From: Methanobacteriota archaeon
GTDB taxonomy: Archaea; Thermoplasmatota; Poseidoniia; MGIII; CG-Epi1
Assembly: GCA_014240055.1 (NCBI GenBank)
Contig: JAAZXP010000061.1
Coordinates: forward strand, 1 to 5,280
Direction: 5' to 3'
Length of the DNA stretch: 5,280 bases
Under the pieces are notes generated by a model. It had not been told where the DNA came from and did no database searches. It saw only the letters and a list, made by a program, of their open reading frames with translations. Numbering within the stretch: the first letter of the stretch is position 1; each line of letters opens with the position of its first letter. The position numbers were made by a program, and so were the translations under genes. Of the stretch, positions 1 to 5,280 are shown piece after piece.

Positions 1-2
1 CA

Positions 3-1928
3 ACAACAACAGCTGAACAAAATTATGGTGTTTCGATAGTTCTTTCAGATAGTTCTGATAATGGTCTAGTTCCTGGAGATGATTTTACTGTTACATATGC
101 TGTAACAAATAATGGTAATGGGGCTGATTCATTTACAGTATTTTTCGATTCTTCTTGGTTATCTAGTTCTAGTTCAACAAGTTTGAATCTTGGTGGTGGT
201 TCATCAGGTTCGGCTACAGCTACATTTACAGTTCCTAGTGATGCAGCTAGTGGTTCTTCTTCATCAATCTCAGCGTATGTAACTGGTGGAGGATCAAGTT
301 CAGATGATTCAGGTTCAGTAACAAAGACAGTTTCAGCTGATACTCGTTCAGCTACAGTTAATACAGATTCTGACAGTTACAGTCACAATGAAGGAGCTAG
401 TACTTCAGGAATTGTTACAATAACTAACACAGGTGTCACATCAGGTTTTGCAATTGTTACAATGGATGATGCATTAAGTTTTGACACGTCTGTGATTTTA
501 CTAGGTGCAGGTCAGAGTGGTACTTTATCTTTTACAGTTCACGCGGCAGCAACTGGTGATGTATCCTTTTCGGTATCAGATTCAGTGGACGGAATAGGAA
601 TTTCGCATACATTTGGAGTAATAGTTAATACCTTCGACAGTGCCTTATTGACAGATGATACTAGTGATTGTGGTGATTCAAATATTGCCTGTACAACTGA
701 CGCAGCAGGTGGTTGGAGCAGTGCATCTAATAGCTACACAAATGCCGGTACTTTCTTTACAACAATGACAGTCACAGACAGTAATGGAATGGAAGGAACA
801 CACACTTTTTCCACAATAATAGCTAATTCGCCCCCATCTGCATCTATTGCAATGGAAGTTGGAGATGCAACTGCTGGCAGTGAGCAAACATTTACTTTTT
901 CAGTACCAACTGATTCAGATGGTACTATCACTCATATCGTAGTTGACTTTGGTGATGGCAATTCAGTCACCATTGATGCCTCCGATTTGACTGGCAGTAC
1001 AGTTTCTGTAGATCACACCTATGAAGTAACTGGCGAACAGACAGTTACAGCTACAGTGTATGATAATTCAGGTAGTAATACAGTACAAACTACAACTATA
1101 GAAGTAGGCGACCGCACAGTCACAATGGGAGATAATTCGTACCTTTACAACTTTGTATTCCTTATTGGATTATTCTTGCTAGGAGCAATTCTAGCTGGAA
1201 CATCTTTTAAGATGCAGCAAGGTGAAATAGCAGGAGATGAAGAAATGAACGAAAGAGACCGACAAAGATTAGAGAGTGTAGAGCGCCGCATGGAGAGTCT
1301 GTCAGAGCGTGAAGAACTATTGGAAGTCTCCGCTTATGACGCATCCCGAGCGGCAACAAAGCTGGAAGAACATATTTCAGCTTTCAACGAGATTCTGGTA
1401 AAGGCCCAGGAATTAGCAGCTACAGACAAGCTCAAAGAGCTTGAAGCAGCTGAAGAAGCAACAAAAGAAGAAGAAGAGCAAATGCAATTGGATTTAGAAG
1501 ATCCGGATATAGAAATGGTTGCAGAACGCTTCCACTCTTCCTTAGCTAAATTAGTTACAGCCCGAAACGAACTATCAAAGATTGAAGAGCAACTAGCTCA
1601 CATCTTGAAGATGGAACGTGATGAGCAGTTAGAAAAACTAACAGAAATGACTGAATCTTATGAGACTACAAAGCGTAAGATAGATGCACTTCAATCATCT
1701 GCAGAAGCTAGAGATGCAGCAGCAGTTGAAAATAATATTATGAATTTACTAAGTGCAGCAGCATCAGGTGGTTCAGTAAGTGGAGCAGATTTTGGTGACT
1801 TCGGAGATGCAGGAGATGATGAAGAATATGAAGTCGAAATCTACGAAGATGAGGATGGTTCATTCTACTACATTGATCCAGATACTGGTGAAGAAGTACC
1901 TTGTGATGAAGACGGCAACGCACTCTGA
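3..1928 (+). CDS. Membrane-anchored PKD/Ig-like surface protein with cytoplasmic coiled coil (5' end missing)
   Basis: The reading frame is open from the window edge to the TGA at 1926-1928, giving 641 codons; the true start and any signal peptide lie upstream. Numbering from the first full codon, residues 8-110 look like a CARDB/NEW3-type beta-sandwich (VPGDDFTVTYAVTNNG). Residues 117-208 form a second Ig-like repeat. Residues 214-275 resemble a degenerate PKD repeat with the only ectodomain cysteines, C223 and C230. Residues 276-368 form a clear PKD domain (VDFGDGN at 314-320, DHTYE at 337-341). One transmembrane helix spans about 381-400. It is followed by a charged, Glu/Lys-rich probable coiled coil at about 415-580 and an acidic tail ending with a YYIDPDTGEEV motif. 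PKD and CARDB folds usually mediate extracellular adhesion or glycan/protein contacts. The inferred topology is ectodomain outside and coil in the cytoplasm. The first 380 residues are Ser/Thr/Gly/Asp-rich with only three Lys/Arg. The specific function is unknown. A TTG at 183 is an internal Leu codon, not the start, because homologous-looking domain sequence continues upstream of it. Confidence 0.88.
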   Translation, partial: TTTAEQNYGVSIVLSDSSDNGLVPGDDFTVTYAVTNNGNGADSFTVFFDSSWLSSSSSTSLNLGGGSSGSATATFTVPSDAASGSSSSISAYVTGGGSSSDDSGSVTKTVSADTRSATVNTDSDSYSHNEGASTSGIVTITNTGVTSGFAIVTMDDALSFDTSVILLGAGQSGTLSFTVHAAATGDVSFSVSDSVDGIGISHTFGVIVNTFDSALLTDDTSDCGDSNIACTTDAAGGWSSASNSYTNAGTFFTTMTVTDSNGMEGTHTFSTIIANSPPSASIAMEVGDATAGSEQTFTFSVPTDSDGTITHIVVDFGDGNSVTIDASDLTGSTVSVDHTYEVTGEQTVTATVYDNSGSNTVQTTTIEVGDRTVTMGDNSYLYNFVFLIGLFLLGAILAGTSFKMQQGEIAGDEEMNERDRQRLESVERRMESLSEREELLEVSAYDASRAATKLEEHISAFNEILVKAQELAATDKLKELEAAEEATKEEEEQMQLDLEDPDIEMVAERFHSSLAKLVTARNELSKIEEQLAHILKMERDEQLEKLTEMTESYETTKRKIDALQSSAEARDAAAVENNIMNLLSAAASGGSVSGADFGDFGDAGDDEEYEVEIYEDEDGSFYYIDPDTGEEVPCDEDGNAL

Positions 1929-1945
1929 ATATAGGTCTAAAATCC

Positions 1946-1956
1946 TTAATTTATTA
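1946..1956 (+). promoter_or_regulatory. Candidate TATA-like element upstream of mptE
   Basis: An all-A/T stretch (TTAATTTATTA) is centred 23 bases before the TTG start of mptE, in a 45-base gap after the surface-protein gene. There is no Shine-Dalgarno between it and the start, which fits a near-leaderless transcript. The spacing is a few bases shorter than the usual archaeal box-to-start-site distance and the DNA is AT-rich, so chance is a real alternative. Confidence 0.3.
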
Positions 1957-1973
1957 GAAGCCCGGGTTTAGTC

Positions 1974-2612
1974 TTGGCTTTTGACATAGACTGGTGGTGG
2001 AGTCTCCAAGAAGAGATATCGAAACAATTCAGTTTTTCAAAAGATAGAGAATCAGTAGCCTCAAGTTTAGTTTCTAACTCAAAGTCTAATATTTCTTTAA
2101 TTCGAGAACGTATAGAAAACAAAGATTTAATTCTAGTCGGAGCAGGTATCCAGGAAGATACAGATATTCCAAATAGTAATGTAATTGTGGCCGATGGGGC
2201 TTTGCGAGCTTGTTCAGAAAGAAATATAATTCCATCAATAGTCATAACTGATTTAGATGGATATATTCCTGAGATTTTATTAGCTAGTAAGCTGGGTTCT
2301 GAAATAATAGTACATGCGCATGGAGATAATATCGCACGTGTTTTTCAATATTTACCAGAAATAAACCCTAGTTGTATTACTACAACTTATCCTTCGGCCT
2401 CTAATCAGTGTTGGGGTGGATTCACGGATGGGGATAGGGCGTTAATGATGTCTCTATCATTAGACTGCAAGACGGTTAAGATGGTAGGTTTTGACTATAA
2501 TGTGGTTGGAGGTTATTCAGGAGATTATAGCCCTAGAAAATTAGAAAAATTAGCGTGGGCTCGTAAGATAGTAGAAGCTTGTGCAGATAGAACTAGCAAG
2601 ATAATTTCCTAG
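1974..2612 (+). CDS. mptE: 6-hydroxymethyl-7,8-dihydropterin pyrophosphokinase, MptE type
   Basis: This 212-aa protein carries the hallmarks of the archaeal MptE/DUF115 family: an LVGAG segment (54-58), VADGA (72-76), ITDLDG (91-96), VHAHGDN (113-119), GGFTDGDRA (148-156), GFD (172-174) and a C-terminal KLEKLAWA helix (189-196). Known family members transfer pyrophosphate from ATP to 6-hydroxymethyl-7,8-dihydropterin (EC 2.7.6.3). This is the activated pterin used to build tetrahydromethanopterin or folate-type C1 carriers. The enzyme is expected to be cytosolic. The length is near the usual size and the N-terminal Trp-rich helix (DWWWSL) is typical, so the gene appears complete. The start is TTG at 1974: the in-frame stop TAA at 1947 excludes a longer form with a standard start, and the next Met is far inside the domain. 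No Shine-Dalgarno is visible, so the transcript may be leaderless. The stop overlaps the stop of the convergent ABC ATPase gene. Which carrier it serves cannot be told from here. Confidence 0.88.
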   Translation: MAFDIDWWWSLQEEISKQFSFSKDRESVASSLVSNSKSNISLIRERIENKDLILVGAGIQEDTDIPNSNVIVADGALRACSERNIIPSIVITDLDGYIPEILLASKLGSEIIVHAHGDNIARVFQYLPEINPSCITTTYPSASNQCWGGFTDGDRALMMSLSLDCKTVKMVGFDYNVVGGYSGDYSPRKLEKLAWARKIVEACADRTSKIIS

Positions 2613-3325
2613 TATCCAATTATTCTAATGAAAGCATCTTCTAGGTTAGTTACGCCAGTACTAGTTTGTATTTCATTTATGGTTCCTATTGCTTTTAATT
2701 GTCCTTGATCAATAATTGCTATTCTATTACACAATGTTTCGGCCATTTCTATTATGTGTGTGGAAAGCAAGACAGTTTTACCATTTGCAGATAAATTCTT
2801 AATCCAGTCTTTCAAAAGTTTTGTGTATCTCGGATCCAGTCCACTTGCGGGTTCGTCTAGTAATACCATATCAGGATCATGTATCAAAGTCATTGCAATT
2901 GCCAATTTTTGTCTCATTCCTTTTGAATAAGTTCCTACTTCATGGTAAATTTGTTCTCCTAATCCTAGAGATTTGGCATAATATCCGATACGTTGCTCAA
3001 TCATATCACTTGAAAGTTTACGAAGATTGCCAATTAATTCTAGTGTTTCAGCTCCAGTAAGTTTATCATAGATTAGCGGATTTTCAGGTAGATATCCCAT
3101 CATAGATTTAGCTTTTAGTGGCATTCGTTGTAAGTTAACACCTCCAATTTGGATTAATCCCCTTGTTGGTTTTAATAGTCCACACATCATCTTAATCGTA
3201 GTTGATTTACCCGCACCATTCGTCCCTAGAATACCAAATACCTCTCCACTTTTCACTTCAAATGAGATGTCTTTAGCAGCAGGCTTATTGCCATAGTATT
3301 TGGTTAAGCCTTCAACCTTAATCAT
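2609..3325 (-). CDS. ABC transporter ATP-binding protein (ABC-2/NatA/DrrA type)
   Basis: This is a complete nucleotide-binding subunit of 238 aa if started at the ATG at 3325-3323. A GTG at 3343-3341 would add six residues (numbering below uses that longer 244-aa form). Seen motifs are an aromatic A-loop Tyr in LTKYYG (13-18), Walker A GTNGAGKST (40-48), a Q-loop region GYLPEN with Glu in place of Gln (83-88), signature SKGMRQ (140-145, a degenerate LSGGQ), Walker B MVLLDE (159-164), D-loop SGLD (167-170), switch STH (194-196) and a C-terminal LEDAFI. The PEN and SKGM variants are characteristic of ATPases paired with ABC-2 export permeases, so it probably energises export of a small molecule or an assembly substrate. 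The ATG start is preferred because MIKVEGLTKYYG is the usual family N-terminus; only a weak AGGA lies three bases ahead of it. No permease gene is adjacent: the gene converges on mptE downstream and diverges from the Toprim gene upstream. The substrate is unknown. Confidence 0.9.
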   Translation of the reverse strand: MIKVEGLTKYYGNKPAAKDISFEVKSGEVFGILGTNGAGKSTTIKMMCGLLKPTRGLIQIGGVNLQRMPLKAKSMMGYLPENPLIYDKLTGAETLELIGNLRKLSSDMIEQRIGYYAKSLGLGEQIYHEVGTYSKGMRQKLAIAMTLIHDPDMVLLDEPASGLDPRYTKLLKDWIKNLSANGKTVLLSTHIIEMAETLCNRIAIIDQGQLKAIGTINEIQTSTGVTNLEDAFIRIIGY

Positions 3326-3392
3326 TAGTCCTGAGGTGGGCACCTTAACTTAAGACCCATGCCCATAAGCAATAAGAATATTACAAATAAGA

Positions 3393-3402
3393 TATTATAA
3401 TA
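3393..3402. promoter_or_regulatory. Palindromic TATA-like element, possibly bidirectional
   Basis: TATTATAATA equals its own reverse complement and lies about 50 bases upstream of the Toprim ATG and about 70 bases upstream of the ABC ATPase ATG. On the + strand a start site about 26 bases downstream would leave a leader of roughly 23 bases that includes the GGTGA ribosome-binding site. The AT-rich background makes chance possible. Confidence 0.35.
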
Positions 3403-3438
3403 ATCCTATTAATGTCCAATTAAATTAGGGGATATAAC

Positions 3439-3443
3439 GGTGA
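3439..3443 (+). promoter_or_regulatory. Ribosome binding site (GGTGA) of the Toprim gene
   Basis: GGTGA ends three bases before the ATG at 3447. It matches the 3' half of the GGAGGTGAT complement of archaeal 16S rRNA, for which such short spacing is expected. An in-frame TGA at 3441-3443 lies inside this site and excludes any longer start. This is the clearest Shine-Dalgarno in the window and suggests this gene has a leadered transcript. Confidence 0.5.
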
Positions 3444-3446
3444 ATA

Positions 3447-3860
3447 ATGGTTCAAGGTGATCAGCAAAAACGCCTGGATAGATTTAATTACATTTTAGAT
3501 TATATTAATAAATCAAATTCACCTATACTGGTTGAGGGTAAAAGAGATACAAAAGCACTGAAAGATTTAGATTGCACAGGCCATATTATAGAATTAAATA
3601 ATGGTAATTCATTACTTTCTACAGTTGAAACCCTAGTTAAGCAGTATTCCTCTAAATCATTTATAATATTAACTGATTGGGACCGAACAGGCAACATTCT
3701 AGCTAAAAAGTTAAAGCGATATGGTGAGTCTTGTGATTTAGTACCTAATATGAGAATAAGAGACGAATTAATTGTAATTGGATCAAAAGATATTACTTGT
3801 ATAGAAGAATTACCAACACTAATACATAAATTTCGAAGAGAAACTAAAGCATACCGTTAA
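3447..3860 (+). CDS. Small stand-alone Toprim domain protein (UPF0292-like)
   Basis: This 137-aa protein is essentially one Toprim fold. The conserved glutamate motif is ILVEGKRD (27-34, with E30 and D34) and the metal-binding DxD motif is LTDWDRTG (75-82, with D77 and D79), followed by a helix LAKKLKRYG. These are the acidic residues that bind Mg2+ in topoisomerases, DnaG primases, OLD nucleases and RNase M5. The overall length, and the late IEELPTLI segment (119-126), fit the archaeal UPF0292 group of small Toprim proteins. Its biochemical role is not established; a nuclease or other phosphotransfer activity on RNA or DNA is a reasonable inference. The ATG at 3447 is fixed by an in-frame stop at 3441. 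The next gene starts 23 bases downstream on the same strand, so co-transcription is possible, but no functional link is evident. Confidence 0.8.
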   Translation: MVQGDQQKRLDRFNYILDYINKSNSPILVEGKRDTKALKDLDCTGHIIELNNGNSLLSTVETLVKQYSSKSFIILTDWDRTGNILAKKLKRYGESCDLVPNMRIRDELIVIGSKDITCIEELPTLIHKFRRETKAYR

Positions 3861-3864
3861 TAAT
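3857..3864 (+). promoter_or_regulatory. Candidate TATA-like element overlapping the Toprim stop codon
   Basis: TTAATAAT includes the TAA stop of the Toprim gene and is centred about 23 bases before the ATG at 3884. The downstream gene lacks a Shine-Dalgarno (the bases before it are CCCTCTGAAATC), so a near-leaderless promoter here is plausible. Read-through transcription from the Toprim gene is the alternative. The evidence is weak in this AT-rich context. Confidence 0.25.
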
Positions 3865-3883
3865 CCATATTCCCTCTGAAATC

Positions 3884-5280
3884 ATGGCAATGTCTACAGA
3901 CTCAAATTCTAAATCACAAATTAAGAATAGTGTTGTAGATAGGTCATTATCTCAGCTCAATGATATTAGGGTAAATAGTGGAGATTCAGACACTACAGGT
4001 ATTTTAGATTCAGAAATTACTACATTTCTTTCATTAGATGAGAAGTTATCAAAAGCTATTGATGAGGCTCATTCTTATCATTTAAAACTCCGTAAAGATA
4101 TGGGTACTTCATTATTGATGAAGAGTGAAAAAGATTTAGTTAAGGATCTTCAAGAGGGGTTTGTTAATTTTTATGCTCCAGCTACGGTAAATCCCTATGT
4201 CGCAATCTCAGGTAAGGGTCCTTGGATAGTTACAGCCTATGGTGCCGTTTTACATGATAATGGCGGTTACGGTATGTTAGGTGCAGGCCATGGTCCAGAA
4301 TCAGTAATAGATGCAATGTCAGATAACTGGGTAATGGCTAATGTTATGACTCCTTCATTCTCACAGCAACGCCTTGTAGAAAGGTTACGTAAGGAACTAG
4401 GACACACTAGGGGTGATTGTCCATTTAGTCATTTCATTTGCATGAACAGCGGCTCCGAATCAGTTACAGTAAGTCTTCGTATAGCTGATGCAAATTCAAA
4501 TACACTTACATCTCCAGGTTCACGCCATGAAGGTAAAGAAATTAAGTTACTTGCAATTGAGCAAGGGTTTCATGGACGTACAGATAGACCTGCACAATTA
4601 TCCCATTCTTGTAAGGACAGTTATGATAAAAATTTAGCATCTTTTAGAGATAGAGATAATCTCTTTTTAGTTTCATCTAATGATGTTGATGCACTTAGAA
4701 GAGTTTTTACTGAGGCAGATAAGAATAATGTTTTTATCGAATTAATGGCAATAGAGCCAGTTCAGGGTGAAGGCAATCCAGGTCAATGTATTACTAGAGA
4801 ATTCTATGATGAAGCTCGAAAATTAACTAAAGAGCATGGATCTTTATTATTAGTAGATTCAATTCAGGCAGGAATTAGAGGTCAAGGTTGTTTATCAATT
4901 ATTGATTATGATGGTTTTCAAGATTGTGAAGTTCCAGATTTGGAAACATGGTCTAAAGCTATGAATGCTGGACAATATCCACTCTCAGTATTAGGTATGA
5001 ATCCAAGAGCTTCAGAAATTTATGTGACTGGTATTTATGGGAATACAATGACGACAAATCCAAGAGCTTTAGAAACTGCGATAACAGTTCTCGATAATAT
5101 AACTCCGCAACTAAGGCAGAACATAAGAGATAGAGGTGTTGAATTTGTAGAAAAATTGAATATTCTTTCTGAAAACGAATGCCAGGAACCAGATTCAGTT
5201 AACGATAAACTCACACACGACAAATACGAATATATTCTTGAAACAAATATTAAATTATGGAAAAGTTCCATAAAAAGGCG
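3884..5280 (+). CDS. Class III PLP-dependent aminotransferase-like protein (3' end missing)
   Basis: The frame is open from ATG 3884 to the window end (465 full codons, no stop), so the C-terminus is missing. Fold-type I, class III aminotransferase landmarks occur in order: GYGMLGAGHGPESV near 126-139; NSGSES (188-193), the PLP-phosphate site; GFHGRT (228-233); EPVQGEG (291-297); D325 in LLLVDSIQAG, which should pair with the pyridine nitrogen; DLETWSK with K358 as the Schiff-base lysine; and GNTMTTNP (386-393). All key cofactor contacts are therefore kept. Class III enzymes move amino groups from omega- or alpha-amines to 2-oxoacids; the substrate here cannot be read. It is divergent: the usual DEVQ-G-GRTG element reads DSIQAGIRGQG. 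About 60 polar residues precede the domain. The start is ATG 3884 (ATG 3890 is also possible); there is no upstream in-frame start after the stop at 3845. No neighbouring gene indicates the pathway. Confidence 0.85.
   Translation, partial: MAMSTDSNSKSQIKNSVVDRSLSQLNDIRVNSGDSDTTGILDSEITTFLSLDEKLSKAIDEAHSYHLKLRKDMGTSLLMKSEKDLVKDLQEGFVNFYAPATVNPYVAISGKGPWIVTAYGAVLHDNGGYGMLGAGHGPESVIDAMSDNWVMANVMTPSFSQQRLVERLRKELGHTRGDCPFSHFICMNSGSESVTVSLRIADANSNTLTSPGSRHEGKEIKLLAIEQGFHGRTDRPAQLSHSCKDSYDKNLASFRDRDNLFLVSSNDVDALRRVFTEADKNNVFIELMAIEPVQGEGNPGQCITREFYDEARKLTKEHGSLLLVDSIQAGIRGQGCLSIIDYDGFQDCEVPDLETWSKAMNAGQYPLSVLGMNPRASEIYVTGIYGNTMTTNPRALETAITVLDNITPQLRQNIRDRGVEFVEKLNILSENECQEPDSVNDKLTHDKYEYILETNIKLWKSSIKR

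Larger units (their letters stand above)
3326..3446. promoter_or_regulatory. Divergent intergenic promoter region between the ABC ATPase and Toprim genes
   Basis: This gap of about 120 bases separates two divergently transcribed genes, so it should hold both promoters. It contains a perfect 10-base palindrome TATTATAATA at 3393-3402 that reads as a TATA-like box on either strand. It also holds a near-direct repeat (AATAAGA plus ATATTA, units starting at 3371 and 3386) and a second AT-rich box at 3418-3427. If the palindrome serves both sides, predicted start sites would fall near 3424 (+) and 3371 (-), giving short leaders. This is inferred from sequence only. Confidence 0.5.

Noticed and set aside
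1..11. CAA/ACA trinucleotide repeat at the window start as a microsatellite
   Set aside because: Only three to four units are visible and they read as an in-frame Thr run of the surface protein, probably part of a linker that continues upstream.
678..931. Two open frames on the - strand inside the surface-protein gene
   Set aside because: They are antisense to a clear PKD/Ig-like coding frame, have no recognisable domain, and are biased only as a mirror of the Ser/Thr-rich codons.
1961..1966. CCCGGG palindrome before mptE as a terminator or operator
   Set aside because: It is only six bases with no extended stem and no following T-run; no function can be supported.
1738..1971. Open frames on both strands over the 3' end of the surface-protein gene (His/Leu-rich on -, Met/Lys-rich on +)
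   Set aside because: Their odd composition is what out-of-frame reading of GAT/GAA-rich codons produces; the acidic tail frame explains the DNA.
1946..2245. 99-aa open frame on the - strand over the start of mptE
   Set aside because: It is antisense to the conserved MptE frame, has no known motif, and no promoter or ribosome site is visible for it.
2821..3060. 79-aa open frame on the + strand inside the ABC ATPase gene
   Set aside because: It lies opposite the signature and Walker B coding region, which is unambiguous on the - strand.
5035..5271. 78-aa open frame on the - strand near the window end
   Set aside because: It is antisense to the aminotransferase-like frame, which is continuous and carries GNTMTTNP here.
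1..5280. Defence system, prophage, insertion sequence, CRISPR array or tRNA
   Set aside because: No transposase, integrase, terminal inverted repeats, regularly spaced repeats or cloverleaf were found. A Toprim domain occurs, but as a single small protein without a partner ATPase or toxin gene, so it does not indicate an OLD/Gabija-type defence system.

Overview
The window is about 5.3 kb of gene-dense, AT-rich DNA. It most probably comes from a planktonic archaeon. A Marine Group II/III-like lineage (Poseidoniales or another Thermoplasmatota-related group) is my best guess. The support is an MptE-type pterin pyrophosphokinase (the archaeal form of this enzyme), a stand-alone Toprim protein of the archaeal UPF0292 type, a large PKD-domain surface protein with a C-terminal membrane anchor, short AT-rich promoters close to start codons, and a lack of strong Shine-Dalgarno sequences. 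The lineage is inferred; no rRNA or tRNA marker is present.

Layout. Positions 1-1928 (+) hold the 3' part (641 codons) of a cell-surface protein. It has several Ig-like/PKD beta-sandwich repeats, one transmembrane helix, a cytoplasmic coiled coil and an acidic tail. Positions 1974-2612 (+) encode MptE, which makes 6-hydroxymethyl-dihydropterin diphosphate for folate- or methanopterin-type C1 carriers. Positions 2609-3325 (-) encode an ABC transporter ATPase of the ABC-2/NatA/DrrA type. It converges on mptE so tightly that one CTAG palindrome supplies both stop codons. Positions 3326-3446 are a divergent intergenic region with a perfectly palindromic TATA-like element and a near-direct repeat. 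Positions 3447-3860 (+) encode a 137-aa Toprim protein. From 3884 to the window end (+) is an incomplete, divergent class III PLP-dependent aminotransferase-like gene. It has no stop codon inside the window.

The genes do not form one obvious pathway. They look like ordinary chromosomal neighbours: a surface protein, a cofactor enzyme, a transporter ATPase without its permease, a nucleic-acid-related Toprim protein and an amino-group-transfer enzyme. I see no mobile element, CRISPR array, tRNA, rRNA or phage signature, and no stretch over 300 bases without a gene. The points most worth a second look are the extreme charge asymmetry and modular build of the surface protein, the shared-stop convergent gene pair, the divergent promoter, and the altered active-site context of the aminotransferase-like protein.
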